NCBI GenBank assembly: GCA_036003045.1
Contig: DASYSS010000057.1
Span: 124,001-188,000 of the forward strand
Length of the DNA stretch: 64,000 bases
From: Gemmatimonadaceae bacterium
GTDB lineage: Bacteria > Gemmatimonadota > Gemmatimonadetes > Gemmatimonadales > Gemmatimonadaceae
Direction: 5' to 3'
The notes beneath the pieces were generated by a model that was given only the letters and a program-made list of their open reading frames with translations, did no database searches and was not told where the DNA came from. Each line of letters opens with the position of its first letter. Position 1 is the stretch's first letter. The translations under genes and the position numbers were made by a program. Positions 15,837-24,864 of the stretch are shown here, in pieces.

Positions 15837-18428
15837 GTGTCCGAGTCTTTCCACGCCCCGCTCACCGCGATACTCGGCGAGCGCTACACGATCGAACGCG
15901 AGCTTGGAGCGGGCGGCATGGCGATCGTCTATCTGGCCCACGATCGCAAGCTCGATCGCGACGTCGCGCTCAAGGTTCTCCGCCCGGAGCTCGGCGCGGT
16001 CCTCGGCGCCGAGCGGTTCCTGACCGAGATCAAGATCTCGGCGCGGTTGGACCATCCACACATCCTGACGCTCATCGACTCGGGCGATGCCGACGGCATG
16101 TTGTACTACGTGTTGCCGTACGTCCGCGGCGAGAGCCTGCGGGACAAGCTGAAGCGCCAGCACCAACTGAGTCTCGACGAGGCGCTCACGATCACGAAGC
16201 AGGTCGCGAGCGCGCTCGACTACGCGCATCGCCAGGGGCTCGTGCATCGCGACATCAAGCCCGAGAACATTCTGCTGCAGGAAGGCGAAGCGATGCTGAC
16301 CGACTTCGGCATCGCTCTCGCCGTCACCGAGGCGGGCGGCAACCGCCTCACACAGACCGGACTTTCGCTCGGCACGCCGCAGTACATGAGCCCCGAGCAG
16401 GCGACGGGCGACCGCACCGTCGACGCGCGGAGCGACGTGTACTCGCTCGCGTCGGTGTTGTACGAGATGCTCGCCGGCGAGCCGCCGGTCTCCGGCGGCA
16501 GCGCTCAAGCGATGATCGCCAAGCTGATGACCGAGAAGCCGACGCGTCTTCGGATTCTGCGTGACACGCTGCCGGACGCGGTCGACGAGGCGGTGGCGAA
16601 GGCGCTGGCGAAGACGCCGGCCGACCGGTTCGCTTCCGCCGGCGAGTTCATCCGCGCTTTGGACGCGGGGGGCGGCGCGACACAACCGAAAGTCGCCGCC
16701 GCGCCGAGACGAAAGACGGCGGTCTTCGGCGCGATCGCGGCGGTCGTCGTGCTGGGTGCGGCCGCGGTTGCCGCGCGCGGAACGTTCAGCCATAAATCTT
16801 CGCGCGCGTCGCTCGGACCGAAGACGCAACTCACCGTATCCGGCGGCGTGTACGTGCCGGCGATCTCGCCGGACGGCAAACAGCTCGCGTTCGTCACCCG
16901 CACGTGCGGCGCCGGTGGCTGCACATTCTCGGTGGTCGAGCAAGACATCGGCGGAGCCACGACACGCTCGATTCTGGAAGGCGCGACGGCCGCGTATGAG
17001 CTGCAGTGGAGTCCCGATCGTCGCAACCTGCTCTTCAACGGCACGGTAGGCGGGCGGTTCGGTACGTTCCTCGTCTCGGCGCTCGGCGGGCCGCCGCGTT
17101 TCCTCACCGCGGGAGCCGCAGCGTTCTACGCCGACGGCGATTCGTTGTTGGTAGGTCCAGGCACGCGCGGAGATTCCGTCTATACCATAGCTGTCTCCGG
17201 TCTCGACGGCGTGCGTCGCGACAGCATCGTCGTTCGGGGCGCGGGCCAGGGGCTCGCGGAACTCTCCGTGATTCCCGGCACGAACTGGATCGTCACGCTC
17301 ATTCTCCAAGCGCCACACGGATTGTGGCAGGTCATCGATCGAACGGGCAAAGTCGCCGATCGTGTTGTCAATGCGTGCACGTGCGGCGGCATCGGCAGCA
17401 TCGACGCGGTCTGGCTCCGACGCGAAGGCGACGCCGCCGGCGAATCGATCGTCCGCATCGCAGTGGACCGTGCAACCGGACATCTGTCGACGATGCAGGA
17501 CACGATGGTCACGGCCCTGTTCACCAATTTTACCGTCACGTCCGACGGGTCGAAGATGGTAATGGACGAGGGCACGCTGGAGTATGGCGTGTGGGCCACC
17601 GATCTTTCCGCCATCGTCAAAGGGCAACTGCCGAACGACGGTCGAGTCGCGCGCGCGTCCAACGACGTGCAGGCCAGCGTTTCGCCCGACGGCGCGCGTC
17701 TGCTCCTCCGCCGAGTCGTGCCGACGACGGGCGTTCATACGGGAGTGCAGTTCGGGGTCCGTGCCTATGGAAGCCCGACGGAGACTCCACTCTCGATCAG
17801 CGGCGCGCCCATCGGCGCCCGGTGGGCCGACTCCGTGACCGTGAGTGTCAAATCGCGTGTCGACTCGAAGATTCACTTCGCTCTCGTCGACGTGCGAACC
17901 GGCGCTCTGAGCAACACACTGGCACTCGACGACTCGACGACCGGCGAGGCGGCCCCGATTGCCGATGGATGGGCATGGATCGCCGCGTCACATGATCGCG
18001 TGATCGTGCAGCAGGGTGGAAAACGCCGAGAGATTCGCGCACCCGCGTGGTACGCGGGATTCACTCGGCTTCTGTCGGACCCAACGAACGGCCGGCTGTT
18101 CGTCGGCGGATTCAACCGAACGACGTCCGACACCCTTGGCATCGGGGCGATCAACCTCTCCGACGGATCGTTCACGCAATGGATGTCTGCGTTCGGCGAG
18201 GATGGCGATTTCACGCTGCTGGATCACGGCGAGCTCTTTGCGGCGTTACACCGCACCCAAGAATCGTTGGACCTCTACCGATTGAGCGGCCCAGGTAAAA
18301 TCCAACTCCTCGGCAGTCCCTCGCGGCCGCTCGTCGGCGTGAGCGTCTCGCGCGATCTCAAGCGCGCGGCCGCATTCGATCGCGAGTATCACGCCGACGC
18401 GTGGATGCACACGGTCGTGAAGTACTGA
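15837..18428 (+). CDS. PknB-type Ser/Thr kinase with transmembrane segment and TolB-like sensor region
   Basis: An 863-aa membrane kinase. The cytoplasmic kinase domain (about 15-275) has GAGGMAIVYLA, K46 in VALKVL, HRDIKPEN (137-144), DFGIA (156-160) and GTPQYMSPEQ. A hydrophobic segment at about 296-313 crosses the inner membrane. The remaining 540 residues are repeated beta-propeller-like blades (VYVPAISPDGKQLAFVTR, YELQWSPDRRNLLFNG, VSPDGARLLLRR) of the TolB/WD40-like PD40 kind, probably a periplasmic sensor. I chose the GTG at 15837 because GGAG lies 7 bp upstream; a TTG at 15786 would add 17 residues. The FAH-family gene follows by 20 bp. Confidence 0.92.
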   Translation: MSESFHAPLTAILGERYTIERELGAGGMAIVYLAHDRKLDRDVALKVLRPELGAVLGAERFLTEIKISARLDHPHILTLIDSGDADGMLYYVLPYVRGESLRDKLKRQHQLSLDEALTITKQVASALDYAHRQGLVHRDIKPENILLQEGEAMLTDFGIALAVTEAGGNRLTQTGLSLGTPQYMSPEQATGDRTVDARSDVYSLASVLYEMLAGEPPVSGGSAQAMIAKLMTEKPTRLRILRDTLPDAVDEAVAKALAKTPADRFASAGEFIRALDAGGGATQPKVAAAPRRKTAVFGAIAAVVVLGAAAVAARGTFSHKSSRASLGPKTQLTVSGGVYVPAISPDGKQLAFVTRTCGAGGCTFSVVEQDIGGATTRSILEGATAAYELQWSPDRRNLLFNGTVGGRFGTFLVSALGGPPRFLTAGAAAFYADGDSLLVGPGTRGDSVYTIAVSGLDGVRRDSIVVRGAGQGLAELSVIPGTNWIVTLILQAPHGLWQVIDRTGKVADRVVNACTCGGIGSIDAVWLRREGDAAGESIVRIAVDRATGHLSTMQDTMVTALFTNFTVTSDGSKMVMDEGTLEYGVWATDLSAIVKGQLPNDGRVARASNDVQASVSPDGARLLLRRVVPTTGVHTGVQFGVRAYGSPTETPLSISGAPIGARWADSVTVSVKSRVDSKIHFALVDVRTGALSNTLALDDSTTGEAAPIADGWAWIAASHDRVIVQQGGKRREIRAPAWYAGFTRLLSDPTNGRLFVGGFNRTTSDTLGIGAINLSDGSFTQWMSAFGEDGDFTLLDHGELFAALHRTQESLDLYRLSGPGKIQLLGSPSRPLVGVSVSRDLKRAAAFDREYHADAWMHTVVKY

Positions 18429-18448
18429 CAGTTCACGCTCTCAGCTCA

Positions 18449-19381
18449 ATGCGCATCATCTCGTTCGCGACCGAAGAATCCAAATGGGAGTCGCCCCGCG
18501 TGGGCATCATTCTCCACGCCAACGGCGTCGACACCCGGCAACGGCTCGACTGCGAAAAGTTGTTCGCGCCGGAGGATCGGCCGTCGAATCCGCTCGCCTG
18601 GTTCGACATGGATGGACCCTGGTTCCGAATCGCGCGCGACACGGCTGCCCGACTGGAGCGCGGCGATCCAACCGCGCTCTCGGATGCTCGCGAGAAGGGT
18701 TGGCTCGTGCCGGCTGAAGCGGCGTACTGGTTCGCGCCGGTCCCGAGGCCGGGCAAGATCGTATGCATTGGAATGAACTATCACGATCACGCGGGCGAGA
18801 TCGGCCTCAACGTGCCGAAGACCCCGGCGATCTTCTCGAAGTTCTCGAGCTGCGTCGTGGCTCCCGGGGAGCCCGTCGTCATTCCACCGTCGAGCGAGCA
18901 GGTGGATTACGAGGCCGAGCTAGCCGTCGTGATCGGCCGCCGCGCGACCCGCGTCTCCGCTGATCGCGCCTACGACCACGTCCTTGGCTACACCGCCTTC
19001 AACGACGTCACCGCGCGCGACTTTCAGTTCGGCGACGTACAGTGGCAGCGCGGCAAGTCGTGCGACACCTTCGCGCCGATGGGCCAGACGATCGTCACGA
19101 CCGACGAGATTCCGGATCCCCACACGCTCGGCATCAAGCTCACGGTGAACGGTCAGGTGATGCAGGACTCGAATACGAGCCAACTCATCTTCCGCGTGCC
19201 GCAGCTCATCGAGTTTATCACGCGCAGCATCACGCTCGAGCCGGGAGACGTCATCGCGACCGGCACGCCCGCGGGCGTCGGCCATGGACGCAAACCTCCG
19301 GTCTACCTCAAGCCTGGCGACGTGATGCAGGTGAAGATCGATCGGATCGGCGAATTGGGGAATCCGGTCGTGGCGGGGTAG
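18449..19381 (+). CDS. Fumarylacetoacetate hydrolase (FAH) family protein
   Basis: A 310-aa enzyme of the FAH superfamily. The core shows IGMNYHDHAGE, then VDYEAELAVVIGR with the metal-binding Glu pair (E155, E157), GYTAFNDVTARDFQ with the third acidic ligand (D186), and the C-terminal GDVIATGTPAGVG. Members hydrolyse or decarboxylate acylpyruvates and related ring-cleavage products; the substrate here is unknown. It follows the sensor kinase by 20 bp and may share its mRNA. Confidence 0.9.
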   Translation: MRIISFATEESKWESPRVGIILHANGVDTRQRLDCEKLFAPEDRPSNPLAWFDMDGPWFRIARDTAARLERGDPTALSDAREKGWLVPAEAAYWFAPVPRPGKIVCIGMNYHDHAGEIGLNVPKTPAIFSKFSSCVVAPGEPVVIPPSSEQVDYEAELAVVIGRRATRVSADRAYDHVLGYTAFNDVTARDFQFGDVQWQRGKSCDTFAPMGQTIVTTDEIPDPHTLGIKLTVNGQVMQDSNTSQLIFRVPQLIEFITRSITLEPGDVIATGTPAGVGHGRKPPVYLKPGDVMQVKIDRIGELGNPVVAG

Positions 19382-19409
19382 ATCGGGTGACGGGCAACCG
19401 GGCTCCCGA

Positions 19410-21833
19410 TCAGTCAGCCCTTATCGCGAGCAACGGATCCACAGCGGCTGCCCGTCTCGCAGGCACCAGACTCGCCGCCAACGCGACGATCAGAAGCACC
19501 ACCGCGACGACGATGAACGTCATCGGATCCGCGGCACCGATCTCGAACAGCATCGACCGCACGAGTCGCGTCGCGAACAGGGCGGCAACGACGCCGATTC
19601 CGACGCCGATGATCGCCAGCGCGGAGCCTTCGCCGAGTACGAGTCGCACGATGTCGGAGCGCTGTGCGCCCAGCGTCATGCGTACGCCGATCTCTTGGCG
19701 TCGCTGAGCCACCGAGTACGACACGACTCCGTAAATGCCGAGCGTCGCGAGCAGCAACGCCGCGCTCGCGAACACGCCGAGCAGCGCGATGTTGAGCCTC
19801 GGCTGCGCGGTCGACTGCTCGACGATCGACTCCATCGTCTGAACGTTGTAGAGCGGCAGCGCCGCGTCGATCGAACGCAGCGCGGCGCGCAGCGTCGCCA
19901 CCGTCGTCGCGACGTCGACGCCGGGGCGCGCGCGCACGACGACGGTCATCGTGTGAAACACTCTGGCGTAGCGGCGCATCGACAGATAGACGATCGGCGC
20001 CGGCGCCGTCGCGAGGCTCGCCTGCCGCGTGTCATTCACTTCGCCGACGATCGGGTACGGCGTCGGCTGCACGTTGAACCCGATCGACTTGTCGAGCACC
20101 GACTGGCTCGGCCAGAACGCCTCGGCCGCGCCTTTGCTCAGCACGATCGACGTCGTCGGCTCGTTCCATTCGAGGTCGTGGCCGGCGATCAAGTGCATTC
20201 CCAGCGCGCGGAAATATCCCGGAGTGATCGAGCGAATCGTGCTCATGAGCGGGGAGTTCGCCGGGCGCGGCGGCTGGCCGATGAGGCGGATCGACGTGAA
20301 GATTCCGCCGCCACCCAACGGCGGCGTATCGGTCGCGCCCGCCGCTTCGATGCCGGGCCGGCCCTCGAGATCCGTCAGCAGCATTCTATAGAAGGAAACG
20401 GCCGCTGAATCGGGGTAGTTCTTGCCGAGGGTGATCGACGCGGTCACCACGCCCTGCGGACGAAAGCCCGGGTCGACGGCGAGCATGCGCCGAACGCTCC
20501 GCCACACGAGACCCGCGCACACGGCGAGCACGAACGCCAACGAGAGCTCGGCCACGACCAGTGTGCGACGCGTGCCCGCGCGCGCCGCGCCACTCGGAGA
20601 ACGATCGCGAAGATCATCGCTGAGCTTCGACGACGAGCTGCCGGACCGCAACGCCGGCCATGCGCCAAATGCGAGCGCGGCGGCGAGACTGATGACGAGT
20701 GCGAAGGCGAGCACCGGGGCGCTCATGCGAATGTCGTCGGCCCGCGCGATCACGCCGAACGGAACCATGCCGCGAATCGCGCGCATCGCGAGCGCCGCGA
20801 TTCCGGCGCCGAGCACGCCGCCGCACACCGCGAGAATCGCGCTCTCGACGAGAAATTGCATCGCGAGCCGCGAGCGCGACGCGCCGAGCGCCTGGCGCAC
20901 CGCGATCTCTCGCGCGCGCGTCGCGCCGCGCACGAGAAGCAAGTTGGCGACGTTGATGCACGCGATCACCAGCAGCAGCAACGACGCCGCGAGCAGAATG
21001 AGGAGCGGCTGCTTGGTGTTGAGCGACAGATCGTCGGCGACGTAGAATACGCTTGCCGTCCAGCCCGCGATCTCAGGGTTCTCGGTCGCGACCCGCGTCT
21101 CGGTCTGGAGAATGTCGGCGCGAGCCGCGTCCAGCGTCACGCCGCGCTTGAGGCGGCCGATCGCGCCGAACAGGTGCTGCGCGTGCCGCTCGACGTTCGA
21201 ATAGCTCGACAGCTCCATCACCGTCATGATATCGAGCGGAGCACCGACGAACGCCGGCCCGAGTAGCTCGGCGTCGGCCGGCAGGACGCCGATGATCGTG
21301 CGCGGCCGGCCGTTCACCGTGACCGAGCGGCCGACGACGGACCGATCGCCCGCGAATCGGCGCTGCCAGTAGCCGTAGCTGAGGACGACGGTATTGCTCG
21401 ACTCACCGCGCTCGTCCTCGGCGCCGAACCCGCGCCCGAGGGCGGGCTTGATGCCGAGCACGTTCAGGAAGTTGGAGCTCACGTACAAACACGCGACGCT
21501 CTCCGGACCTTCGGGTGCGATGAGCGTCGTGACGTTGCCCACGTACAGCGACATGTCGTCGAACGAGTGCGAGCGCTGCTTCCAGTCGCGGAAGTCCGGC
21601 CAGGATACACCAAATCGCGGAATGCTCTTGTCCGGGTTCGTGCCCCAAATCGAGACGAGCCGGTCGCCGTCGGCGAAAGGCAACGGTTGCAGCATCACCG
21701 CGCGCACCGCGCTGAAGATCGCCGTCGTCGCTCCCACGCCGAGCGCGATGGTCAAGAGAACGAGCGTCGTGAACAGCGGGAATCGTCGCGCGAGACGCAG
21801 CGCGAGTCTGGCGTCCTGGATGAGGAATGACAT
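19410..21833 (-). CDS. ADOP-type MacB/FtsX permease (copy 1)
   Basis: An 807-aa orphan ABC permease of the acidobacterial-duplicated type: one N-terminal transmembrane helix (about 20-45, FTTLVLLTIALGVGATTAIF), a periplasmic MacB_PCD domain, a three-helix FtsX block with the VIACINVANLLLVRGATRAREIAVRQ motif, a second periplasmic domain, and a C-terminal FtsX block (GVVSYSVAQRRQEIGVRMTLG). No ATPase gene is nearby. It lacks the N-terminal PadR-like adaptor helices seen in ADOP copy 2. The start at 21833 (MSFLIQDARLALR) is the family's usual N-terminus. Converges on the FAH gene. Confidence 0.9.
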   Translation of the reverse strand: MSFLIQDARLALRLARRFPLFTTLVLLTIALGVGATTAIFSAVRAVMLQPLPFADGDRLVSIWGTNPDKSIPRFGVSWPDFRDWKQRSHSFDDMSLYVGNVTTLIAPEGPESVACLYVSSNFLNVLGIKPALGRGFGAEDERGESSNTVVLSYGYWQRRFAGDRSVVGRSVTVNGRPRTIIGVLPADAELLGPAFVGAPLDIMTVMELSSYSNVERHAQHLFGAIGRLKRGVTLDAARADILQTETRVATENPEIAGWTASVFYVADDLSLNTKQPLLILLAASLLLLVIACINVANLLLVRGATRAREIAVRQALGASRSRLAMQFLVESAILAVCGGVLGAGIAALAMRAIRGMVPFGVIARADDIRMSAPVLAFALVISLAAALAFGAWPALRSGSSSSKLSDDLRDRSPSGAARAGTRRTLVVAELSLAFVLAVCAGLVWRSVRRMLAVDPGFRPQGVVTASITLGKNYPDSAAVSFYRMLLTDLEGRPGIEAAGATDTPPLGGGGIFTSIRLIGQPPRPANSPLMSTIRSITPGYFRALGMHLIAGHDLEWNEPTTSIVLSKGAAEAFWPSQSVLDKSIGFNVQPTPYPIVGEVNDTRQASLATAPAPIVYLSMRRYARVFHTMTVVVRARPGVDVATTVATLRAALRSIDAALPLYNVQTMESIVEQSTAQPRLNIALLGVFASAALLLATLGIYGVVSYSVAQRRQEIGVRMTLGAQRSDIVRLVLGEGSALAIIGVGIGVVAALFATRLVRSMLFEIGAADPMTFIVVAVVLLIVALAASLVPARRAAAVDPLLAIRAD

Positions 21834-22298
21834 GCCTGCACTCTGTCCGCGCGGGCGGCCGATCGTCAAGGATTCCTTCAGGAACCGAACCAGCCGATGT
21901 CGATCGTAAATGCAAGGCGTTGTAACACGGCCGCGGCGGCGGCGCGATGCATGGGCCGTTGCACGTACGAGAGGACGCGACCCTCGCGGTCCCAATCGGG
22001 CCGACGAGAAATGCCCGGGTCCCTTTCGTTCGGGCGCCGAACAAGAACGCCTGGTCGCTTCGCTGTTTACCGAACCATGGCCCGCGGAGCCGAGCGCGCG
22101 GCCGCCGCAACTGGACCGACCGAATACCAACCAGTTACGGTCCCGGCCAGTCCGTGATATGGCCACGCACGAACGAGGCAACGCGGTTGCAAACGCGGAG
22201 AGTCAGCCCGGAGGCTCGCGAGTGGACCGCGGCTCGTCAACGGCGTCTAATATGAACTAGCTCGGCCTCCCACCCCACTCGCACGGTCCGTTGCCGGG
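21834..22298. other. Divergent intergenic region
   Basis: About 465 bp between the ADOP gene (minus) and the HAD gene (plus). Several frames are open but look random. TAATAT at 22248-22253 is a fair -10 for the HAD gene but has no matching -35 at the proper distance. Nothing else is visible. Confidence 0.4.
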
Positions 22299-23006
22299 AT
22301 GTCCTTATTTGCGCTCCGATTCGTGAGGCAGCCTCGCGCCATTCTGCTCGACCTCGGCGACACGATTCTCCGACAGCATTGGTTCGACCTGTCGGTCGGG
22401 ATCGACGCCGTCGTCCGAGACCGCACACGGTCGGACGAGTTGGCGAGCGCGTTCCGCGCGTACGAGCTGCCGGCCTACGTTCGCGGCGACGAGTGCCTGT
22501 TGGCGGAATGGCTGCGCATGCAGGTTCCATCGCTTGCCGAGCAGACTCGCGACGCTATCGAGGATCGTATCTGGACCGCCGTCGTGCGTATGGAGCCATT
22601 GCCCGGCATCGCCGAGGTATTGAAGCGCATGTCCGAAGATCGCGTGCCGATCGGCGCGGTGAGCAACGCTGCGTTCTCGGGACGCGCGCTCAGGGCAGAG
22701 CTTGCGCGGCATGGACTCGACGCGAAATTCCGATTCGTGCTCTCGAGCGCCGATCTCCGCGTACGAAAACCGTCCTCCGGTATCTTCACGGCCGCACTCG
22801 AGCGGCTGGGCACTTCGGCGTCGGACACGTGGTTCGTCGGTGACACGTTTAACGAAGACATCGTCGGCGCCCTCGCCGTCGGCTTACAGCCGGTGTGGCT
22901 CGCGGACGATCGCGAGCGGCCGCACACCGCGCCGAACGTTCTCGTCGTGCGCGACTGGAGCGAGTTCTTCACGCTCTACTCGTCGTGCCGGGCTGAGGCG
23001 CGATGA
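22299..23006 (+). CDS. HAD-superfamily hydrolase
   Basis: A 235-aa Rossmann-like phosphohydrolase. Motif I is LLDLGDTI (nucleophile D at about 18; the +2 position is Gly where many HADs have Asp), motif II is GAVSNA, the lysine is in RVRKPSSGIF, and motif III is FVGDTFNEDIVGA. A helical cap lies between motifs I and II. Members with DxGDT can still act as phosphatases, but the missing +2 Asp leaves the activity uncertain. Confidence 0.85.
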   Translation: MSLFALRFVRQPRAILLDLGDTILRQHWFDLSVGIDAVVRDRTRSDELASAFRAYELPAYVRGDECLLAEWLRMQVPSLAEQTRDAIEDRIWTAVVRMEPLPGIAEVLKRMSEDRVPIGAVSNAAFSGRALRAELARHGLDAKFRFVLSSADLRVRKPSSGIFTAALERLGTSASDTWFVGDTFNEDIVGALAVGLQPVWLADDRERPHTAPNVLVVRDWSEFFTLYSSCRAEAR

Positions 23007-23106
23007 ACACCGGCGCCGAGCGCCCATCGGGCTCGTGTTGAGGACGCTGCTTGCGATCATCGGCGTCGCGGCGCTCGCCCGTGCGCGACTGACGGGTAAA
23101 TCACAG

Positions 23107-23213
23107 AGTGCCGTCCGGGAGTCGAACCCGGCACCTGGCTCCGGCGCCCAGGATGTGTCGTGGGAATCGAACCCACCGCTCCGGCCTTCCCGTGGGCAAC
23201 CACTCCACGGCAC
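23107..23213 (-). tRNA. Atypical tRNA-like element (possible Ser-type, long variable arm)
   Basis: On the minus strand a 7-bp acceptor-like stem (23213-23207 with 23114-23108) encloses a perfect T-arm (stem 23115-23119/23127-23131, loop TTCGACT), a 5-bp variable-arm-like hairpin (23134-23138/23148-23152) and a 5-bp stem with 7-nt loop TTCGATT (23160-23164/23172-23176). If the last is an anticodon arm it reads CGA, a serine anticodon. The D-arm region is 30 nt, too long, with only a 4-bp stem (23192-23195/23200-23203). Both 7-nt loops look like T-loops, so this may instead be a degraded or chimeric tRNA. No CCA is encoded. Confidence 0.35.
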
Positions 23214-23262
23214 CGCACAAACCTAGCGCCCCGCTGTCACCCGACCACGGACCGTCGTCGGC

Positions 23263-23553
23263 TCAGCGGTGACTGTCCAGGAACCATCGGCACGCGTCCG
23301 CCATCGCCCGCGCGACCTTGAGGTCGGCCTCGAGCGAAGCCGCCGCCTCGGCATGCGGGGTCGCGTCCCACAGGGCGCTTCTCGCGGCGAGGTCATCACC
23401 GGCGTATATCGCCTCGATCGCTCGTACTTCGATCGTGTGTTGCTGTGCGCGAACGTCACTCAGGCGCCGCTCGATCGCGACAATCTCGGACTCGAGCTCC
23501 GTCAACTCCGCGCGAAGCGACGCCAGAGCCGAGTCTGCAGCCTCATGCATCAT
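23263..23553 (-). CDS. Small coiled-coil protein
   Basis: A 96-aa protein with a long heptad-rich helix (SLRAELTELESEIVAIERRL and onward) and a second short helix ending in FLDSHR. No family recognised. An alternative start at 23625 would add 24 residues; I prefer the MM pair at 23553, though neither start has a strong ribosome binding site. Confidence 0.5.
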   Translation of the reverse strand: MMHEAADSALASLRAELTELESEIVAIERRLSDVRAQQHTIEVRAIEAIYAGDDLAARSALWDATPHAEAAASLEADLKVARAMADACRWFLDSHR

Positions 23554-23746
23554 AAAGAGCGCCCGTGTACGCCGCTTAATTACGACCCTGTAAAGCGATT
23601 CCCTGTCTCCGATCTTTCCAGTCACCAGCCAACTTCTGTTACCACTCGACTACCCCGTACATCACCGAATTCTCTTCAGTTTTGCATGAGTTTGGTCCCT
23701 GCTCTGGTCAACATCGTTTCACCTCTCCTCACAACTCCGCCTTCAC

Positions 23747-24196
23747 GTGAGCGAAATCGACTGGAACCTCGAGCTCCGCAAGATCGAGCGTGAGTACGAC
23801 GGACTTCCCCCTGAGCGTTCGCGGACCCAGCTCCGCCTGCAGAAGATTCAAGAAATCGCCGCCAAGGACCGATTCTACGAGCGCCTCGCCATGCTCGGGA
23901 TTTGGGCCCGGCTGGCCCTGATCGCGGCGCTCGGGCTATCGCTGTTCTGGTGGCCCTACGGCAGCCACTGTGGCATGCCGCTCACCGGCTACCTGCTGTC
24001 CAACGTGGTGGTGATCGTCGGCGCCGCCTCACTGGCCATCCACGGCTGGCGAGAACGCATGGTCGGGCTGTTCGTCGGCTCGGCCGGCTGCGTCCTCGTG
24101 GCGTGGACGGTCATCGCGCTGAATGTCTTGCCGCGAATGGGCTACTCGCCCGCCGGCGGGCATGTGGCGTGGAGCTGCACGACGAAGGGCCCCTAG
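23747..24196 (+). CDS. Hypothetical membrane protein
   Basis: A 149-aa protein with a GTG start. An N-terminal soluble helical stretch (residues 1-48, charged, ELRKIEREYDGLPPERSRT) is followed by three hydrophobic segments (about 50-68, 79-97 and 104-127). Family not recognised. It converges on the next gene. Confidence 0.65.
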   Translation: MSEIDWNLELRKIEREYDGLPPERSRTQLRLQKIQEIAAKDRFYERLAMLGIWARLALIAALGLSLFWWPYGSHCGMPLTGYLLSNVVVIVGAASLAIHGWRERMVGLFVGSAGCVLVAWTVIALNVLPRMGYSPAGGHVAWSCTTKGP

Positions 24197-24217
24197 AGCG
24201 TCACGGTAGCGCTGGGC

Positions 24218-24802
24218 TCATTTGCCGGCGCACTGCTCGAGCACGCGACCGGCGCGGTCGAGCGGCCTTCCGAGCTGATCCAGCGATCCGGCGACGTCCG
24301 CGCTGCCCATGGCCATCTGATCGGGGAATCCGCCCCCACGGTTGGCCAGGATCGCGCGGCCTTGGCTGTAGTCCAGCGTGATGGTCGTCGATCGCACGGC
24401 GCGCGCGGCAGCGGCGATTTGGGACGGGGTGGCGCGCGCCTCCTGACCCAAAGGAACGGCGGGTCGAAGCGGCGGACCACGACGTTCAGCAACTCGGACG
24501 ATCCTCCGCGTCGAGTCAAACATGACGACGACCGTTTCTCTCGTATCCGCGGCGCTCGGGAACGAGGCGGAAACGGAAGTCAGGTTTGCGCCCATGGCTT
24601 CACGGGTTCCGCATTCGAATTGTCCGTCGATGGCGAGCAGATCGGGGACAAAATTCACGAGCGGTATCACGGTTGCCGGCGTACTGCCGACCATTACGTC
24701 GTTCGGTCGCGGCGGGCTCGACGGCGCCGGCGGTCGTTGTGCGTTCGCTCGCAAGCCAAGGGCTACGAGAGACAACGAGACGAGAACGGAACGGCACGAC
24801 AT
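24218..24802 (-). CDS. Secreted hypothetical protein
   Basis: A 194-aa exported protein: signal peptide ending near RANAQ, a Pro-rich linker, then a small domain with two Cys (ECGTREAM and LEQCAGK) that could form a disulfide. The ATG has GAGG 5 bp upstream. No family recognised. It is transcribed away from the exonuclease-like gene, which ends about 60 bp upstream on the same strand. Confidence 0.6.
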   Translation of the reverse strand: MSCRSVLVSLSLVALGLRANAQRPPAPSSPPRPNDVMVGSTPATVIPLVNFVPDLLAIDGQFECGTREAMGANLTSVSASFPSAADTRETVVVMFDSTRRIVRVAERRGPPLRPAVPLGQEARATPSQIAAAARAVRSTTITLDYSQGRAILANRGGGFPDQMAMGSADVAGSLDQLGRPLDRAGRVLEQCAGK

Positions 24803-24864
24803 GCGACCTCACGGGATGAAATCGGCAACATCACTCATCGCGCGACGTCGCGCATAGTGCTCAA

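Noticed and set aside
15669-17876. Long minus-strand open frame opposite the sensor kinase
   Set aside because: Arg/Asp-rich shadow of the kinase with no recognisable domain.
23107-23213. Selenocysteine tRNA (selC)
   Set aside because: The long variable arm fits, but no TCA anticodon can be placed and the acceptor stem is 7 bp, not 8. No selA, selB or selD is nearby.
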